Shown: piece by piece, positions 38,694-49,587 of the stretch | Layout of the letters: every line of letters begins with the position of its first letter | Numbering within the stretch: the stretch's first letter is position 1 | NCBI GenBank assembly: GCA_018242525.1 | Contig: JAFEBS010000009.1 | Location: 1 to 64,000 of the forward strand | Length of the DNA: 64,000 nucleotides | Source: Planctomycetota bacterium | Lineage (GTDB): Bacteria > Planctomycetota > Planctomycetia > Planctomycetales > Planctomycetaceae | Direction of reading: 5' to 3' | Translations under genes and position numbers: made by a program | Notes under the pieces: model-generated | Told to the model about the DNA's origin: nothing | Database searches by the model: none | The model's input: the letters and a program-made list of their open reading frames with translations, nothing else

Positions 38694-39931
38694 AACGGTG
38701 CCTCCGTCCCAGAACTCATCTCTTGAAGTATCTGTTTCGCGGCCTCGGTATCCCCATGTCGGGCCTGCAGGCTCAATTCCTTCAGCCGCCGGTTCTTTCC
38801 CGGGGATCTCGTAGATTCCATGCCGAAAAACTCCGTCAGCAACACCTGGTCGGCATCGAGTCCATGCACCGCCGACCCAATGCGCTGAGGAACACTGGAT
38901 TGCTTCGTCCCTGAAGTCATGACAATGATGTTCATCCACTCCAGCGATCCCACGACCAGCGGACTGTGCGAAGTCACAACGAACTGGATATTTGGTAGTT
39001 GCTTTGCCAGCGTGGGGAGCACGGTCAACTGCCACTTGGGATGCAGATGAAGATCGATTTCGTCCACGAGAACAATCCCTTTGTTCTCGACGAGTTTTTT
39101 CCCCGACGGGCATGTCATGCACACATGAAACAACAGATCGGCAATCCAGCCAAGATACGCCCGATATCCGTCGGACAAGGCTGGAAAGGGAAGCTTCATT
39201 CCGCTACGGTCGAATAGAAACTCCCCTTCCTCATCCTGTTCTCCCTCAAACGTATAGTGCCCCTTGCCCATCAGTCGGTTAATCAAATGGACCACCTGGG
39301 TGAATCGCCCCTTATTTGAACTGCGCATTCCCGGGAGCCATGTGTTCAACGGTCGCAGGGCATAGTCTTCCTCGAACAGACTCATGACTCGTCTGGCACG
39401 GGCTGCTGAACCGCCACTCCGTTCTGTTCGATTAGGCTTCTCGACGCGTCGCGTTGCACCATATCCTACGAGAAAAAGGGCATCCGAACTCGAACTGAAA
39501 ACCGGATGCCACGCCTTCTCTTCGCTGTGTTTCCATTCCAGCGATTCGATGTCCCCCTGCGGAACAACTTCTATGTGTGATTCCAGCTTTGGGGGACTAT
39601 CATCCTGCGGATGCGCCGTGAACGTGGCCTGGATCACCGCCGGCTTCAACACTCCGTTTTCACTCGCCGTCTTCGATACCTCGCGCCGCACCAGTCGGTA
39701 GGGATAGATACCAGACTTACCAACTGCCGGGCCCAAGGCAGCCAGCGCAATTCCTTTCAGCATTGTCGTCTTGCCAAAGCCGTTATTCCCCAACAACAGA
39801 TTGATGTTCGGAAGCTTCGGACGCGGGAATCCCAGCGATTCAAAATCCTGATCCGGATGTACGAATGGAATTGGTTCCTGCATTCGCCGAAACGTACGGA
39901 AGTAATCGAGTTGTATCTGGTCGATATACAT
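38690..39931 (-). CDS. AAA/ABC-type ATPase, PtuA-like (Septu-type defence)
   Basis: A 413-residue soluble ATPase of the AAA_21/SMC-like class. Walker A is LLLGNNGFGKTTMLKG (residues 45-60), an ABC-like signature LSDGYRAYLGW is near 251, Walker B GIVLVDEIDLHLHPKWQ is near 284-300, and the switch His is in VVTSHSPLVV near 317. All hydrolysis motifs are intact. No TOPRIM nuclease domain follows, which separates it from OLD/GajA nucleases. The next gene, overlapping by four bases, encodes an HNH nuclease, the pairing of Septu PtuA-PtuB. A ggag sits 8 bases before the ATG. It starts 47 bases after the sugar isomerase-like gene on the same strand. Confidence 0.8.
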   Translation of the reverse strand: MYIDQIQLDYFRTFRRMQEPIPFVHPDQDFESLGFPRPKLPNINLLLGNNGFGKTTMLKGIALAALGPAVGKSGIYPYRLVRREVSKTASENGVLKPAVIQATFTAHPQDDSPPKLESHIEVVPQGDIESLEWKHSEEKAWHPVFSSSSDALFLVGYGATRRVEKPNRTERSGGSAARARRVMSLFEEDYALRPLNTWLPGMRSSNKGRFTQVVHLINRLMGKGHYTFEGEQDEEGEFLFDRSGMKLPFPALSDGYRAYLGWIADLLFHVCMTCPSGKKLVENKGIVLVDEIDLHLHPKWQLTVLPTLAKQLPNIQFVVTSHSPLVVGSLEWMNIIVMTSGTKQSSVPQRIGSAVHGLDADQVLLTEFFGMESTRSPGKNRRLKELSLQARHGDTEAAKQILQEMSSGTEAPL

Positions 39932-39978
39932 GAGTCGGACTCCGCTGGTTGATCATCTACGGTAGCCACGCTGTGGGA

Positions 39979-40896
39979 TCAGCACACCACGAACTGCTTC
40001 AAGTAGGCGGCACTCTGGCGCAAGGATTCTTTCCGCAGTTCCAATGTCCCTTCGTAAGCCCGATCTTCGACTTCCACACAAACCGGGCCACGATAGCCGA
40101 CGTCCGTCAGCACGCTGAAAAACTGGCCCCAGTTGACGTCGCCCAGTCCCGGCAGCTTGGGGGTGTGGTACAGATTCGGATGCGCCAGGATCCCGACATC
40201 GTTCAACTTGTGACGGTCGAGCCGGACATCCTTCGCATGGATGTGAACCAGGCGATCGGCGAATTCCCGAATCGGCTGCAGATAGTCCATCTGTTGCCAG
40301 ATCATGTGTGATGGATCGTAGTTCAGCCCCAGATTCAGACTGGGGATCTCCTGAAACATTCTCCGCCAGATCGCGGGAGATGTGGCGAGGTTTTTTCCGC
40401 CCGGCCATTCATCTTTGGTGAACAGCATCGGGCAGTTTTCGATTCCGATGCGCACTCCGCTTTCCTCCGCAAACTGGATCAGCGGCTTCCAGGTCTCGCA
40501 AAAGCGAGGCCAATTGTCGTCGATCGACCTGGTCCAATCGCGGCCGATAAAAGTCGTCATGCGCCCCAACCCCAACAGGGATGAAGCGCGGATCACCTTG
40601 CGAATATGATCCACGAACTTCTGAGCTTCGGCCAGATCGGGAGTCAGGGGATTGGGGTAATAACCGAGCGAGCTGATCGAGACTCCCGTATCTGCCATCA
40701 TCGCCCGCAGATCGTCGGCCTGGGTGACGGTAAAATCCGTCACGTCGATGTGTGTGATCCCGGCGTACCGGCGTTCTGCCTTGCTGACAGGCCAGCACAT
40801 GACTTCCAGAGTGGAAAACCCGGCCGATTTCGCAACCTGAGCCACTTCGGGCAGCGTCAATTCCGGAAGAATGGCGGTGACAAATCCCAGTTGCAC
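39979..40896 (-). CDS. Sugar phosphate isomerase/epimerase-like TIM-barrel protein
   Basis: A 305-residue member of the xylose-isomerase-like AP endonuclease 2 superfamily. Characteristic pieces are [32 protein letters not shown] at the start, [10 protein letters not shown] (Glu ligand), [14 protein letters not shown] (Asp, His), [19 protein letters not shown] (His, Asp) and [15 protein letters not shown] (Glu). These are the metal ligands of the family, so it is probably an active isomerase or epimerase. The substrate is unknown. It is the first gene of the minus-strand array that continues into the ATPase, HNH, ROK kinase and deoC genes. Its 5' side faces the divergent hybrid histidine kinase. 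Confidence 0.85.
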   Translation of the reverse strand: MQLGFVTAILPELTLPEVAQVAKSAGFSTLEVMCWPVSKAERRYAGITHIDVTDFTVTQADDLRAMMADTGVSISSLGYYPNPLTPDLAEAQKFVDHIRKVIRASSLLGLGRMTTFIGRDWTRSIDDNWPRFCETWKPLIQFAEESGVRIGIENCPMLFTKDEWPGGKNLATSPAIWRRMFQEIPSLNLGLNYDPSHMIWQQMDYLQPIREFADRLVHIHAKDVRLDRHKLNDVGILAHPNLYHTPKLPGLGDVNWGQFFSVLTDVGYRGPVCVEVEDRAYEGTLELRKESLRQSAAYLKQFVVC

Positions 40897-41101
40897 AACA
40901 GGTCCCTTTTGAATCGCAGTAAGAAATCTCCATTATGCCATGATCATTCAAAAAAGGAGCACCAACCGCAAGCATCTGGAAACAACGTCCCCTGGCGAGA
41001 ATCCCAAAAATCAAAGCCGGATGGCGGCTCCACATCTCTGGGTTCCCTTGACCCAAACAGGTCGCTTGCAGGCCGCCGGAAACTGGCACACACTTCCCTC
41101 C

Positions 41102-44100
41102 ATGTTTCGACTCTTTTCCCCCGCTGTGTCAGCGATGAACCGCTTGACCTATCCGGCCAAGTTTGCGGCGATAGCAATCTTGTTTACGTTGCCGTTGCTG
41201 CTCGTCTGCCTGTTTCTGACTCGGGAAATGAACGATCGAATTCAGTTTGCCCGGCTGGAATTGAGTGGCAGCAAGTACCTGCGGCCGTTACGAGGGCTGC
41301 TGGAGGAATTGCAACGTCAGCGCCGCACGCTCTGTCGCGAAGAAGGCCCGCTGGAACACTCCCGAGATCTGAATCTGCAATTGGATCGAGCAATCCAGTT
41401 GGCCGACGACGTCGATCAGAAGTTAGGAAGCCGCCTGAACGTGTCCAGTGAATGGCAGGGACTCAGGCAGCGAATCCAGAATTCACGGCAACAGTCGGCC
41501 GAAAGTGCGCCCAAGGATCGATTCGTCGAAATCACCGCTCAAATCGCCGCTGTGATCGAGTTGATGAACCAGGTCGGGGATCGATCCAACCTGATCCTGG
41601 ATCCTGACCTGGACAGCTACTACCTGATGGAAGCGACGGTTGAGCGCTTGCCACAACTGACCGAAGAGACTCAGCAGGTGCTGTGCCTGGCCGATCACCG
41701 GATCGCGGCCCTCTCCAGCGGTCCCTTGCGTCTGTTCCAGCTCAACAGCCAGGTCGGGAACATGATCAGTCGCCAACACGGATTGCAGCGCAACCTGAAA
41801 GTCGCCATTCGGGAATCGCCGGACAAATCGCTCGGCACGCGCCTGTCCGAGCCGATGCAGACTTTCACCACGGCAACGGACGACTTCCTCCACTTTGTGA
41901 ATCAGTCACCGATCGATCTGTCGGCCACCGATTTAACGAAACTGGATGCGCTGGGTGAGACGACGATTGCTGCCGACGCGAAGTTATACGACTTGTTGTC
42001 CGCGGCACTGGACCAGAGATTGCAGGCCCGCATCCGCAAGTTTCAGCAGCGAATCGTACTGGTGGTGCTGACGACATTGCCTTGTCTGCTGGCCGCAGCA
42101 TATCTGTTCGTGGGGTTCTACCTGGGCGTGATCCGGACCGTTTCGGCGCTCGACGACGCCACGCGTCGGATGCTGACGGGCGACATGACCACGCCCTGGT
42201 TGCCAGTCGAATCGCACGATGAACTGTCGCGAGTGACACGTGCGTTTCGACTGATCTTCCAGGAATTGCAGACCGAGGCTCGCGAACTGAAGCGAGCCCG
42301 CGAGGTCGCCGAATCCGCGAACAAGGCCAAGAGTGAATTCCTGGCCAACATGAGCCATGAAATCCGTACTCCGATGAATGCCATTATCGGCATGACCGAG
42401 TTGGTCCTGGACACGCCACTGGAGCGTGAACAGCGTGAGTCGCTGCAAATGGTCAGCAGTTCCGCGGACGCATTGCTGGCGATCATCAACGACATCCTGG
42501 ACTTTTCGAAAATCGAAGCGGGGAAGCTGAGCCTGGATATCGTCCCGTTTCCGTTACGCGCCACGATCGACGAGTTATTGGGAACGCTCGCCATTCGCGC
42601 GGCCGAAAAAGAGTTGGAACTGGCTTGCCGGATTGCCCCGGATGTCCCCGATGAACTCAGCGGTGATCCGCTTCGGCTGCGACAAGTTCTGGTCAACCTG
42701 GTCGCGAATGCCATTAAATTCACTCCGGCCGGCGAAGTGGTTGTGGACGTTCAACAGGTCTCGCGCACTGACCAGCAGGTTGTGCTCCGGTTTTCCGTCT
42801 CCGACACAGGCATTGGGATTCCTGCCAACAAACTGCAGACGATATTTGAAGCCTTCGGTCAGGCCGATACGACAACCACTCGGAAATATGGGGGGACCGG
42901 ACTGGGGCTGACGATCTCGTCACGGCTCGTGAAACTGATGGGGGGATCCATCCGCGTCGAAAGCGAAGAAGGCCGCGGCAGCGTGTTTTCGTTTGATGCA
43001 CAGTTCGGCATCGCGAACGGATCGGTTGTGGTCGCAGAACCGGCAACGCTGGAACAAGTCGCCGGGTTGTCGGTTCTAGTCGTTGACGACAATCCCACCA
43101 ACCGCCACATCATCGTGGAATTGCTGCAGCAGATGCAGATGAACCCGACGGAGGCCGTCGGCGGCAGTGAGGCGCTGGAAGTCATCCAGGAGAGGTGGAA
43201 CACTGGCAACCCCTTCGCGCTGATCCTGCTGGATGCACACATGCCTGAAATGGATGGGTTTACCGTCGCTGAACGCATTCAACAGCTTCCGGCACATGTC
43301 GTCCCGACCGTGATGATGCTGACCTCGGGCGGCCAGTCAAAAGATGCCGCCCGCTGCCGTGAACTGGGTCTGGCCGCCTACCTGGTGAAGCCCGTCCGGC
43401 AATCCGAATTGCGTCAGGCAATCCTGACAGCGATGAGCACCGCCCCCAGACAGCCGGTGGCCAGGAAGACTGCTGGTGAACCAACCATTCCAGGCCGCAC
43501 TTTGCACATCCTGCTGGCGGAAGACAATCCGATGAATCAACAACTGGTTGTCAAGTTGTTGCGTCAGCGACAGTACACGGCCGTCGTCGTCGAGAATGGC
43601 GCTGAGGCTCTCGCTGCCTGGGAGCGAGAATCTTTCGATCTGGCCTTGTTTGATCTGCAGATGCCTGTGATGGACGGACTGGAGGCGACCCGGATCATTC
43701 GTGAACGTGAACAGACTCGTGGAGGACATCTGCCGATCATCGCCATGACGGCAGCGGCCATGCATAGCGACTACGACCAGTGCCTGGCGGCGGGAATGGA
43801 CGGGTATGTCTCCAAACCATTTCGCATCGCCGAATTCTGGCAGGCGATTGACACGGTCGTTGCCCCACAGCAATACACAACATCCGATTCAAAGTCAGCG
43901 TCCGCGGCGACACCGTCAGACACGGATCCACTGGCGATCAACTGGTCCCAAGCGCTCGCCAACGTGGCTGCCGATCCAGAATTGCTGCAGGAATTGATCA
44001 CGCTTTTCCAGAGCGAAACTCCGGCATGGATGGCCGAGATTCAAAATGCAATCTCCATCCAGGATCTGAATACACTGCGGGTGGCGGCTCACAAATTGAA

Positions 44101-44266
44101 GGGAGCCCTGGAAATGCTCGGTGTTCCAAAAGTGGCGAAAACAGCCACGGAATTGGAGTTGATCGGGCGAGGCACCAGTACCGATGATCCTGAAAACGCA
44201 TTCGCGAGATTACAGGAACAGATGCAGCAATTGATGCCACGCATTCAAGTGGGGCCCGGCGTATAG
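41102..44266 (+). CDS. Hybrid sensor histidine kinase with two receiver domains and Hpt
   Basis: About 1054 residues from the ATG at 41102; upstream and downstream ATGs (40940, 41135) are possible. A membrane segment ([20 protein letters not shown]) is followed by a sensory region of about 280 residues, a second membrane segment ([22 protein letters not shown]), HAMP, and HisKA with [19 protein letters not shown] (His near 418). HATPase motifs are [17 protein letters not shown] and GTGLGLTI. Receiver 1 has [11 protein letters not shown] and [13 protein letters not shown], receiver 2 has [11 protein letters not shown] and [12 protein letters not shown], and a C-terminal Hpt has [11 protein letters not shown] full phosphorelay is therefore present in one protein. 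The signal is unknown, and no separate response regulator is adjacent. Confidence 0.92.
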   Translation: MFRLFSPAVSAMNRLTYPAKFAAIAILFTLPLLLVCLFLTREMNDRIQFARLELSGSKYLRPLRGLLEELQRQRRTLCREEGPLEHSRDLNLQLDRAIQLADDVDQKLGSRLNVSSEWQGLRQRIQNSRQQSAESAPKDRFVEITAQIAAVIELMNQVGDRSNLILDPDLDSYYLMEATVERLPQLTEETQQVLCLADHRIAALSSGPLRLFQLNSQVGNMISRQHGLQRNLKVAIRESPDKSLGTRLSEPMQTFTTATDDFLHFVNQSPIDLSATDLTKLDALGETTIAADAKLYDLLSAALDQRLQARIRKFQQRIVLVVLTTLPCLLAAAYLFVGFYLGVIRTVSALDDATRRMLTGDMTTPWLPVESHDELSRVTRAFRLIFQELQTEARELKRAREVAESANKAKSEFLANMSHEIRTPMNAIIGMTELVLDTPLEREQRESLQMVSSSADALLAIINDILDFSKIEAGKLSLDIVPFPLRATIDELLGTLAIRAAEKELELACRIAPDVPDELSGDPLRLRQVLVNLVANAIKFTPAGEVVVDVQQVSRTDQQVVLRFSVSDTGIGIPANKLQTIFEAFGQADTTTTRKYGGTGLGLTISSRLVKLMGGSIRVESEEGRGSVFSFDAQFGIANGSVVVAEPATLEQVAGLSVLVVDDNPTNRHIIVELLQQMQMNPTEAVGGSEALEVIQERWNTGNPFALILLDAHMPEMDGFTVAERIQQLPAHVVPTVMMLTSGGQSKDAARCRELGLAAYLVKPVRQSELRQAILTAMSTAPRQPVARKTAGEPTIPGRTLHILLAEDNPMNQQLVVKLLRQRQYTAVVVENGAEALAAWERESFDLALFDLQMPVMDGLEATRIIREREQTRGGHLPIIAMTAAAMHSDYDQCLAAGMDGYVSKPFRIAEFWQAIDTVVAPQQYTTSDSKSASAATPSDTDPLAINWSQALANVAADPELLQELITLFQSETPAWMAEIQNAISIQDLNTLRVAAHKLKGALEMLGVPKVAKTATELELIGRGTSTDDPENAFARLQEQMQQLMPRIQVGPGV

Positions 44267-44328
44267 ACTAGGCGGCACGATTCGAATCTGCGATCCCTGA
44301 ACAGCAACGCGGCCTTGCGTCCCACCAA

Positions 44329-45477
44329 TCAGGAATTCACTTCGACCCATCCGCGCTTGCGGTGGCTCGCCAGGATCGCCTCGCACATCAGGATTTCACG
44401 ATGTCCATCCGTAAACGTGGGGAAGGGCCGTGGTGCTGCGAAGTCTCCGGCAGCAATGTACGAGTAGAATTCCTTGAAACACTGCTTGAATGTGTCCGGA
44501 AATCCCTCGTTGTGTCCGCCGGGGTAATTGGCAATCGCCCGTGCCCCCGGACTGAGTAAACCCGGATCCCGGATTAAAGTTTCGTTAGATTGATCGCGGT
44601 GTCCGATCCACAGGTCGTTCGGTGATTCACTGTTCCACGCCAACGCCTGTTTTGACGCCGCGATTTCGAACCGCAGGCAGTTTTTCCGTCCAGCCGTTAC
44701 CTGGCTGACCCAGACCACGCCGCGAGCACCATTCTCAAAACGGAGCATCACGCAGCCATAGTCTTCGGTATCAATGTCGACAGGCAGCGTCGCAGAAGGC
44801 GAAGCCAGTTTGCTGCTGAAAGTTTCCACGCCTCCCGTCGGTCGCTGCCGCTCGGGATAGACGGTTTGCAGATCGGCACACAGTTCTGCCACTTCCAGCC
44901 CGGTAATGTGGCGCATTAGATCCAGCCAGTGTGTGCCGATGTCCGCCACAGCTCGAAGCTCGCCGCCGTCAGCCGCCAGGACCCGCCAGTTGAAGTCGGT
45001 CGGGTGAAACAACCAGTCCTGTACGTATGAGCCGGCAACATGGAAGATCTGTCCCAGTTGCCCCGTCCGCCGCCGCTCGGCCGCCTCCCGACACAGCGGG
45101 TAATACCGGACGTTATAGTTCACACCGGCAACAACACCGGACTGAGCGGCCAGCCGCACCAGTTCGGCAGATTCTCTCGAATCCATCGCCAGCGGCTTTT
45201 CGCACATGACATGCCGGCCCGCATGAATCACTTGCGACGCCTGATCGAAGTGAAATCGGTTTGGCGTGGTGATGTGGACCGACTGCACATCGGGATCCGA
45301 CAGGACTTCGTCCAGGTCCCGGTACGGCCTGGGAATCCCCAACGACTGTGCCGCGGCCTGCGACTTTTCCCTCGTCGAACCGAGAATCCCAACCACGTTC
45401 AATCCGGCTCGTCGCAGGCCTTCCACATGAACCGGCCCGATGAACCCGGTCCCGACGACCGCAACTCCGATGGACAT
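44329..45477 (-). CDS. Gfo/Idh/MocA-family oxidoreductase
   Basis: A 382-residue NAD(P)-dependent dehydrogenase. The start at 45477 gives [25 protein letters not shown] with the Rossmann GxGxxG. A longer upstream start adds 34 residues of no family similarity. The conserved [18 protein letters not shown] block contains the catalytic Lys, and [15 protein letters not shown] carries the second active-site region with His. The C-terminal half is the typical alpha/beta sheet domain ([20 protein letters not shown]). The substrate is probably a sugar or inositol derivative. It converges on the hybrid kinase gene. The M48 peptidase gene ends 23 bases upstream on the same strand. Confidence 0.9.
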   Translation of the reverse strand: MSIGVAVVGTGFIGPVHVEGLRRAGLNVVGILGSTREKSQAAAQSLGIPRPYRDLDEVLSDPDVQSVHITTPNRFHFDQASQVIHAGRHVMCEKPLAMDSRESAELVRLAAQSGVVAGVNYNVRYYPLCREAAERRRTGQLGQIFHVAGSYVQDWLFHPTDFNWRVLAADGGELRAVADIGTHWLDLMRHITGLEVAELCADLQTVYPERQRPTGGVETFSSKLASPSATLPVDIDTEDYGCVMLRFENGARGVVWVSQVTAGRKNCLRFEIAASKQALAWNSESPNDLWIGHRDQSNETLIRDPGLLSPGARAIANYPGGHNEGFPDTFKQCFKEFYSYIAAGDFAAPRPFPTFTDGHREILMCEAILASHRKRGWVEVNS

Positions 45478-45500
45478 GACAAGACTCCCGCTGAGCCAAC

Positions 45501-46403
45501 TTATTCCGCTTCCGGCAGCAGTTGGGAATGGCTTCTGGCCGAACTGCGTTCGTAGATCTTCATGGCTTCCGGCATCCATTCTCTCAAGTCATGAATGCGT
45601 GTCCCGTGGCTGGGATGAGTCGACAAGAACTCGGACGGTCCGGCCCCGGTGGCGGCGGTCATTCGCTTCCAGAATTCAATCGATTCGCGCGGGTCATACC
45701 CCGCCGCAGCCATCAGCAGCAGGCCCACATGGTCGGCTTCGGATTCGTGAGCCCGGCTGTACTTCAAGATCCCGAATCTGGTGCCAGCGTTCAGGACCAT
45801 CATGACTTGTTGACGCTTCTGCGGATCCATGTCACCGATCGAGGCTCCGGCGGCGCTCAGACCAATCTGAGCCATCTGCTGCTGCGCCATTCGTTCCGCC
45901 CCGTGATGGGCCAGCGCGTGCGAAATCTCGTGCCCGATCACAGTGGCCAATCCGGCATCATTGACGGAGACGGGCAGGATCCCGGTATAGACCACGATTT
46001 TGCCGCCCGGCAGGCAGAACGCGTTCACCTGATTGTCTTCGACGACCTCCAGTTTCCAGTCAAACGGAGGAATCTTGATTCCGATCTTCTGCTGGAATTC
46101 AGGACTGTTGGTGGCATCGATCAGACGTTGCGTCACACGCCGCACTTCCTGGACCTTGGCCCCCTGGCGAACGACCCGGGAACTGCTGAGAACTTCGCGA
46201 TAAGCCTGCAGTCCCAGTTGAGCTTCCTGTTCGGGAGAAATCGCCACCACCTGCGATCTGCCAAACGGCCCATGCTGGCAGCCCTTGACCATCGTGAACC
46301 CGATGGCAATCAAGCCAATCACGATTGGAATCAGACGCGTGCCAAGTCCAAATCCACCATCGCCGTACTGTCGGCGGTTGCCGTATCCATAGCTCATTGC
46401 CAT
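45501..46403 (-). CDS. M48-family zinc metallopeptidase
   Basis: A 300-residue protein. A single membrane segment near the N-terminus ([19 protein letters not shown]) anchors it; the Cys at its end could be lipidated, but the tract is not a clean lipobox. The catalytic site is [18 protein letters not shown] (HEXXH) with the third zinc ligand Glu in [24 protein letters not shown], the classic M48 pair. The C-terminal [18 protein letters not shown] is also family-typical. It is probably an envelope protease of the LoiP/BepA-like quality-control type acting outside the cytoplasm. All catalytic residues are present. Confidence 0.9.
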   Translation of the reverse strand: MAMSYGYGNRRQYGDGGFGLGTRLIPIVIGLIAIGFTMVKGCQHGPFGRSQVVAISPEQEAQLGLQAYREVLSSSRVVRQGAKVQEVRRVTQRLIDATNSPEFQQKIGIKIPPFDWKLEVVEDNQVNAFCLPGGKIVVYTGILPVSVNDAGLATVIGHEISHALAHHGAERMAQQQMAQIGLSAAGASIGDMDPQKRQQVMMVLNAGTRFGILKYSRAHESEADHVGLLLMAAAGYDPRESIEFWKRMTAATGAGPSEFLSTHPSHGTRIHDLREWMPEAMKIYERSSARSHSQLLPEAE

Positions 46404-46557
46404 CGTTCCCGATTAAAAGTCGCCAAGAAAGCATCATTGCGTCATGTACCGACAGAGAGTTTCTGACTTCGACGGCGGAAACGCAATGGTGCCTGCCGGG
46501 CGTACACTCTCGGCGCGATTCTCCTGCCCGTCGCCACACCAGACGATTTGGAGAAAG

Positions 46558-47901
46558 TCACCGAGTCACAGGTGCCTCGAAATCCACGGGGTCGTTGAAC
46601 TCCCTGCGGGTGGCCGCCAATTGTAGGCGCAGCCTGGCCAATGCCACGGACTGAGCCGGGTCGGCGGCCAGGTTTGTCAATTCATCGGGATCGCTGTGCA
46701 GGTCGAACAGTTGCGTGTGTCGACCATCGGCGGCTCGATATTCGATCAGTTTCCAACGTTCATCACGAATCATGCGCTGACAGTCTCGATACGCACCGAA
46801 GACAACCTCGCGCACCTGGCGTTGCTCGCCGCGGATCACGGGAAGCAGGTTCTGACCTTCGACCTTTTCGGGAATCGCCAGACCCGCATAACTGCACAGG
46901 GTCGGGAAGAGGTCATAGAGATAGACCAGCGCATCGGTTTTCCCGTGAGGAATCCCCGGACCGGCAATAATGAGGGGCGATTTGTTGTGCTCGTACAGAT
47001 TCTGTTTTCCCATCAGGCCATGCATGCCCCCGACCGCCAGACCATGGTCGCTGGTGTAGACGATCAGGGTGCTTTCGAGTTTTCCCAGCCGCTTCAATTC
47101 CTCGACGATCCGTCCCATGTGAAAGTCGAGGTGTGAGGTGATGGCGTAATAGTCCGCCAGTTGCCTGCGCATCTCCGATTCGGTCCGTGGAAATGGAGCC
47201 AGCAACTCGTCCCGAACCCGCAGTTCACCGTTGTCGAACGGATGTTGCGGCATGAAATTCCGCGGTAGCGTCAGTTTCGCCGGGTCGTACATCGCCAGGT
47301 ATTCAACAGGTGCGACCCGAGGATCGTGCGGGACCGGTGGGCCCAAATAGATGAAAAATGGCTCCTTCCGAGTCCGGATGTGCTCCTGCAGCCAGTCGAT
47401 CGTCTTGTCGGCCATGAAGACCGGTGCCTGAACATGATCTTTCTCACCGTTGTAGATCGTTGTCGCAAACGATTCATTTCCGGCCTTGTATGAGTTCCCC
47501 TGCTTGCCAATGAACAACGTCGCGAATCCTGCATTGCGGAACGTGGCCCCCATGCTGGGTGTGCCATCTGCCTTCCCATTCGGTGCCGGAATGCGCCACA
47601 GCGACCGGCCGGTCATCAGCATCGTCCGACTGGGAGAACAGACGGCTCCCACCATGCTGCCCATACAGTACGTATTGTGGAAGACCATTCCGCGTGCCGC
47701 CAGGGCATCCATCGCGGGCGTTTTCACATCGGGATGGCCGTACGCTCCGACGCAATCCCAACGGTGGTCATCCGACACGATGAACAGAATGTTGGGACGT
47801 GTGGCGGCTTCGGCGGCCATCATGCACCTGGCCGACAAACACACGACCACGCAGCACAAGCAAAAAATGAACCGCGGTGGATTGTCGAATGGATTGCTCA
47901 T
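46558..47901 (-). CDS. Secreted type I sulfatase
   Basis: A 447-residue protein. The ATG at 47901 follows an aggaag Shine-Dalgarno; the ATG at 47916 is an alternative. A Sec signal (FIFCLCCVVVCLSARCMMAAEA) precedes RPNILFIVSDDHRWD, which holds metal-binding Asp residues. The formylglycine motif is intact: VCSPSRTMLMTGR with Cys88. Further active-site blocks are FFIYLGPPVPHDPR, VYTSDHGLAVGGMHGLMGKQNLYEH and SPLIIAG. It should hydrolyse sulfate esters, probably of sulfated polysaccharides, in the periplasm after activation by a formylglycine-generating enzyme. No true FGE gene is in the window; the FGE-like lipoprotein at 29012 lacks catalytic motifs. Confidence 0.93.
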   Translation of the reverse strand: MSNPFDNPPRFIFCLCCVVVCLSARCMMAAEAATRPNILFIVSDDHRWDCVGAYGHPDVKTPAMDALAARGMVFHNTYCMGSMVGAVCSPSRTMLMTGRSLWRIPAPNGKADGTPSMGATFRNAGFATLFIGKQGNSYKAGNESFATTIYNGEKDHVQAPVFMADKTIDWLQEHIRTRKEPFFIYLGPPVPHDPRVAPVEYLAMYDPAKLTLPRNFMPQHPFDNGELRVRDELLAPFPRTESEMRRQLADYYAITSHLDFHMGRIVEELKRLGKLESTLIVYTSDHGLAVGGMHGLMGKQNLYEHNKSPLIIAGPGIPHGKTDALVYLYDLFPTLCSYAGLAIPEKVEGQNLLPVIRGEQRQVREVVFGAYRDCQRMIRDERWKLIEYRAADGRHTQLFDLHSDPDELTNLAADPAQSVALARLRLQLAATRREFNDPVDFEAPVTR

Positions 47902-48066
47902 CGACGTCTTCCTCATGTTGATGGCAGCCAGCGTATGACCGAGAAGCAATTCTTCCTTCTCAGCGGGATCCACGAAGGAAATCATTCCCCCCCAAACGAG
48001 GGGAAAGTGGATGCTGCCTGGTCAGACGCAGATTCGGACTTTTCTGATCGGTCCACTATACCAGAT

Positions 48067-48089
48067 GGGCAGAGGGTCTGCCCCTTTTT
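48067..48089 (+). terminator. Plus-strand terminator-like hairpin
   Basis: gggcaga (48067-48073) pairs with tctgccc (48077-48083) around ggg, followed by c and five T (48085-48089). The form is that of an intrinsic terminator on the plus strand, yet both flanking genes are on the minus strand. Confidence 0.4.
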
Positions 48090-48195
48090 ACTAGGCGCTG
48101 CCAGCGGCACGACTTCTGAACTTCGCCAACGTTGGCGCCTGAGCGGTGGCGAATGCCCATGATCCATGGCGATCAGCGAAATGGCCTCGACACGA

Positions 48196-49587
48196 TCAGC
48201 CGGCCGCCTTCGATTGGTCGCCATTCAGCTTGTTGTACAGCGTCTTCAGGGCGATGCCGAGTTCCATCGCGGCCTTCGGCTTGTCTCCCTGGTGCTTATC
48301 CAACACCTTGTAGATCACGTCCATTTCGATTTCGCGGAGTGTCTTCGGGTGCATTGGCATTTCGACTGTGGCTGGGGCCAGGTGAGTTCCACCAGAACTC
48401 TTCAGGACACCGATCGGCAGGTCTTCCGGGTGAATGACACCGCCGTCCGACATGATCACAGCGTGCTCCAGCGCGTTCGCCAGTTCGCGAACGTTGCCGG
48501 ACCAGTCGTGCTCTTTCAAGACCAGGGCCGCTTCCGGCGATAGAATGTTCTCGGGGATATCGCGCCGTTTCAAGGTGCGGGCGATCAGTGTCCGGGCCAG
48601 TTCGGGAATGTCATCCTTGCGTTCCCGCAGCGCCGGCAGATGGATTTCAAAGGTGTTGATCCGGAAGAACAGGTCTTCGCGGAATGATCCTTCGGCAACC
48701 ATTTCCTGCAAATCGCGATTCGTCGCACAAACCACGCGCACGTTGACGTGAAACGCTTCATTTTCGCCGACACGGCGGACTTCACCCGATTCCAGGAACC
48801 GGAGCATCTTGACCTGCATCTGCTTGTCGAGTTCCCCCAGTTCGTCCAGGAACAGTGTGCCGCCGTTGGCGACTTCGAGCAATCCCTTGCGAAACGTGTC
48901 CGCTCCCGTGAATGCCCCCTTGCGATGGCCGAACAGTTCACTTTCAACCAGGTTTTCGGGCAGGGCTCCGCAATTGACCGCGACAAACGGCATGTTGGCT
49001 CGCTTGCTGAGATCATGGATGCGGCGGGCCACCAGTTCCTTGCCGGTTCCGGTTTCGCCCAGGATCAGCACGCTGGAATCGGTCGGAGCGATCTTTTCGC
49101 ACAGCTTCTTGACGCGCAGCATCTCGGGAGTGCGACCGATCAGGTCGGGCGAACCTTCGACGGCCTTCAAGCGTGATTCCAGGGCGATAGTCTTGTTTGT
49201 CAGAGTTCGCTTTTCGGCCACGCGTTTCAGGGCCGCGGAGATTTCAAACAGTTTGCACGGCTTACGCAGGAAGTCGTAGGCCCCGGCACGGACCGCCTGG
49301 ATGGCCGATTCCATATCGCCGTGGCCGGTGCTGATGATCACCTCGGTTTCCGGAGAAACCTTCTTGATGTGTTCAATCACGTCCCAACCGCTCAGTCCGG
49401 GCATCCGCAGATCGACGATGGCTGCGTCGAACGTCTGTAGTTCCAGGGCCTTCAGCGCGGCATATCCGTCCTCGCACAGGACCACATCGTGGCCCATGCG
49501 GGGCAGTTCGATTTTCATGACATTGCGGATGTCCTGTTCGTCATCGACAAACAGAATTCGCAGTTTATTGATGGTGGCAGCAGTCAA
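48196..49587 (-). CDS. Sigma-54-dependent response regulator, NtrC family
   Basis: A 463-residue protein with three domains. The receiver (1-125) has ILFVDDEQD and AAIVDLRMPGLSG with phospho-Asp near 57. The AAA+ activator domain (about 150-380) has Walker A LGETGTGKEL, the sigma-54 contact loop GAFTGA, Walker B GGTLFLDELGELD and an arginine-finger region. The Fis-type helix-turn-helix is at about 420-460 (KPKAAMELGIALKTLYNKL). It is activated by phosphorylation and drives sigma-54 promoters. The upstream gene on the same strand, 133 bases away, encodes a matching histidine kinase, so the pair probably forms one two-component system. Target genes are not visible. Confidence 0.95.
   Translation of the reverse strand: MTAATINKLRILFVDDEQDIRNVMKIELPRMGHDVVLCEDGYAALKALELQTFDAAIVDLRMPGLSGWDVIEHIKKVSPETEVIISTGHGDMESAIQAVRAGAYDFLRKPCKLFEISAALKRVAEKRTLTNKTIALESRLKAVEGSPDLIGRTPEMLRVKKLCEKIAPTDSSVLILGETGTGKELVARRIHDLSKRANMPFVAVNCGALPENLVESELFGHRKGAFTGADTFRKGLLEVANGGTLFLDELGELDKQMQVKMLRFLESGEVRRVGENEAFHVNVRVVCATNRDLQEMVAEGSFREDLFFRINTFEIHLPALRERKDDIPELARTLIARTLKRRDIPENILSPEAALVLKEHDWSGNVRELANALEHAVIMSDGGVIHPEDLPIGVLKSSGGTHLAPATVEMPMHPKTLREIEMDVIYKVLDKHQGDKPKAAMELGIALKTLYNKLNGDQSKAAG

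Noticed and set aside
38694..39122. In-frame upstream extension of the HNH gene
   Set aside because: It lies wholly antisense-free but out of frame inside the ATPase gene and has no homology. The ATG at 38693 overlapping the ATPase stop is the natural start.
29012..47901. Formylglycine-generating enzyme for the sulfatase at 46558-47901
   Set aside because: The FGE-like protein lacks the catalytic Cys pair and is 16 kb away, so I do not assign maturation activity to it.
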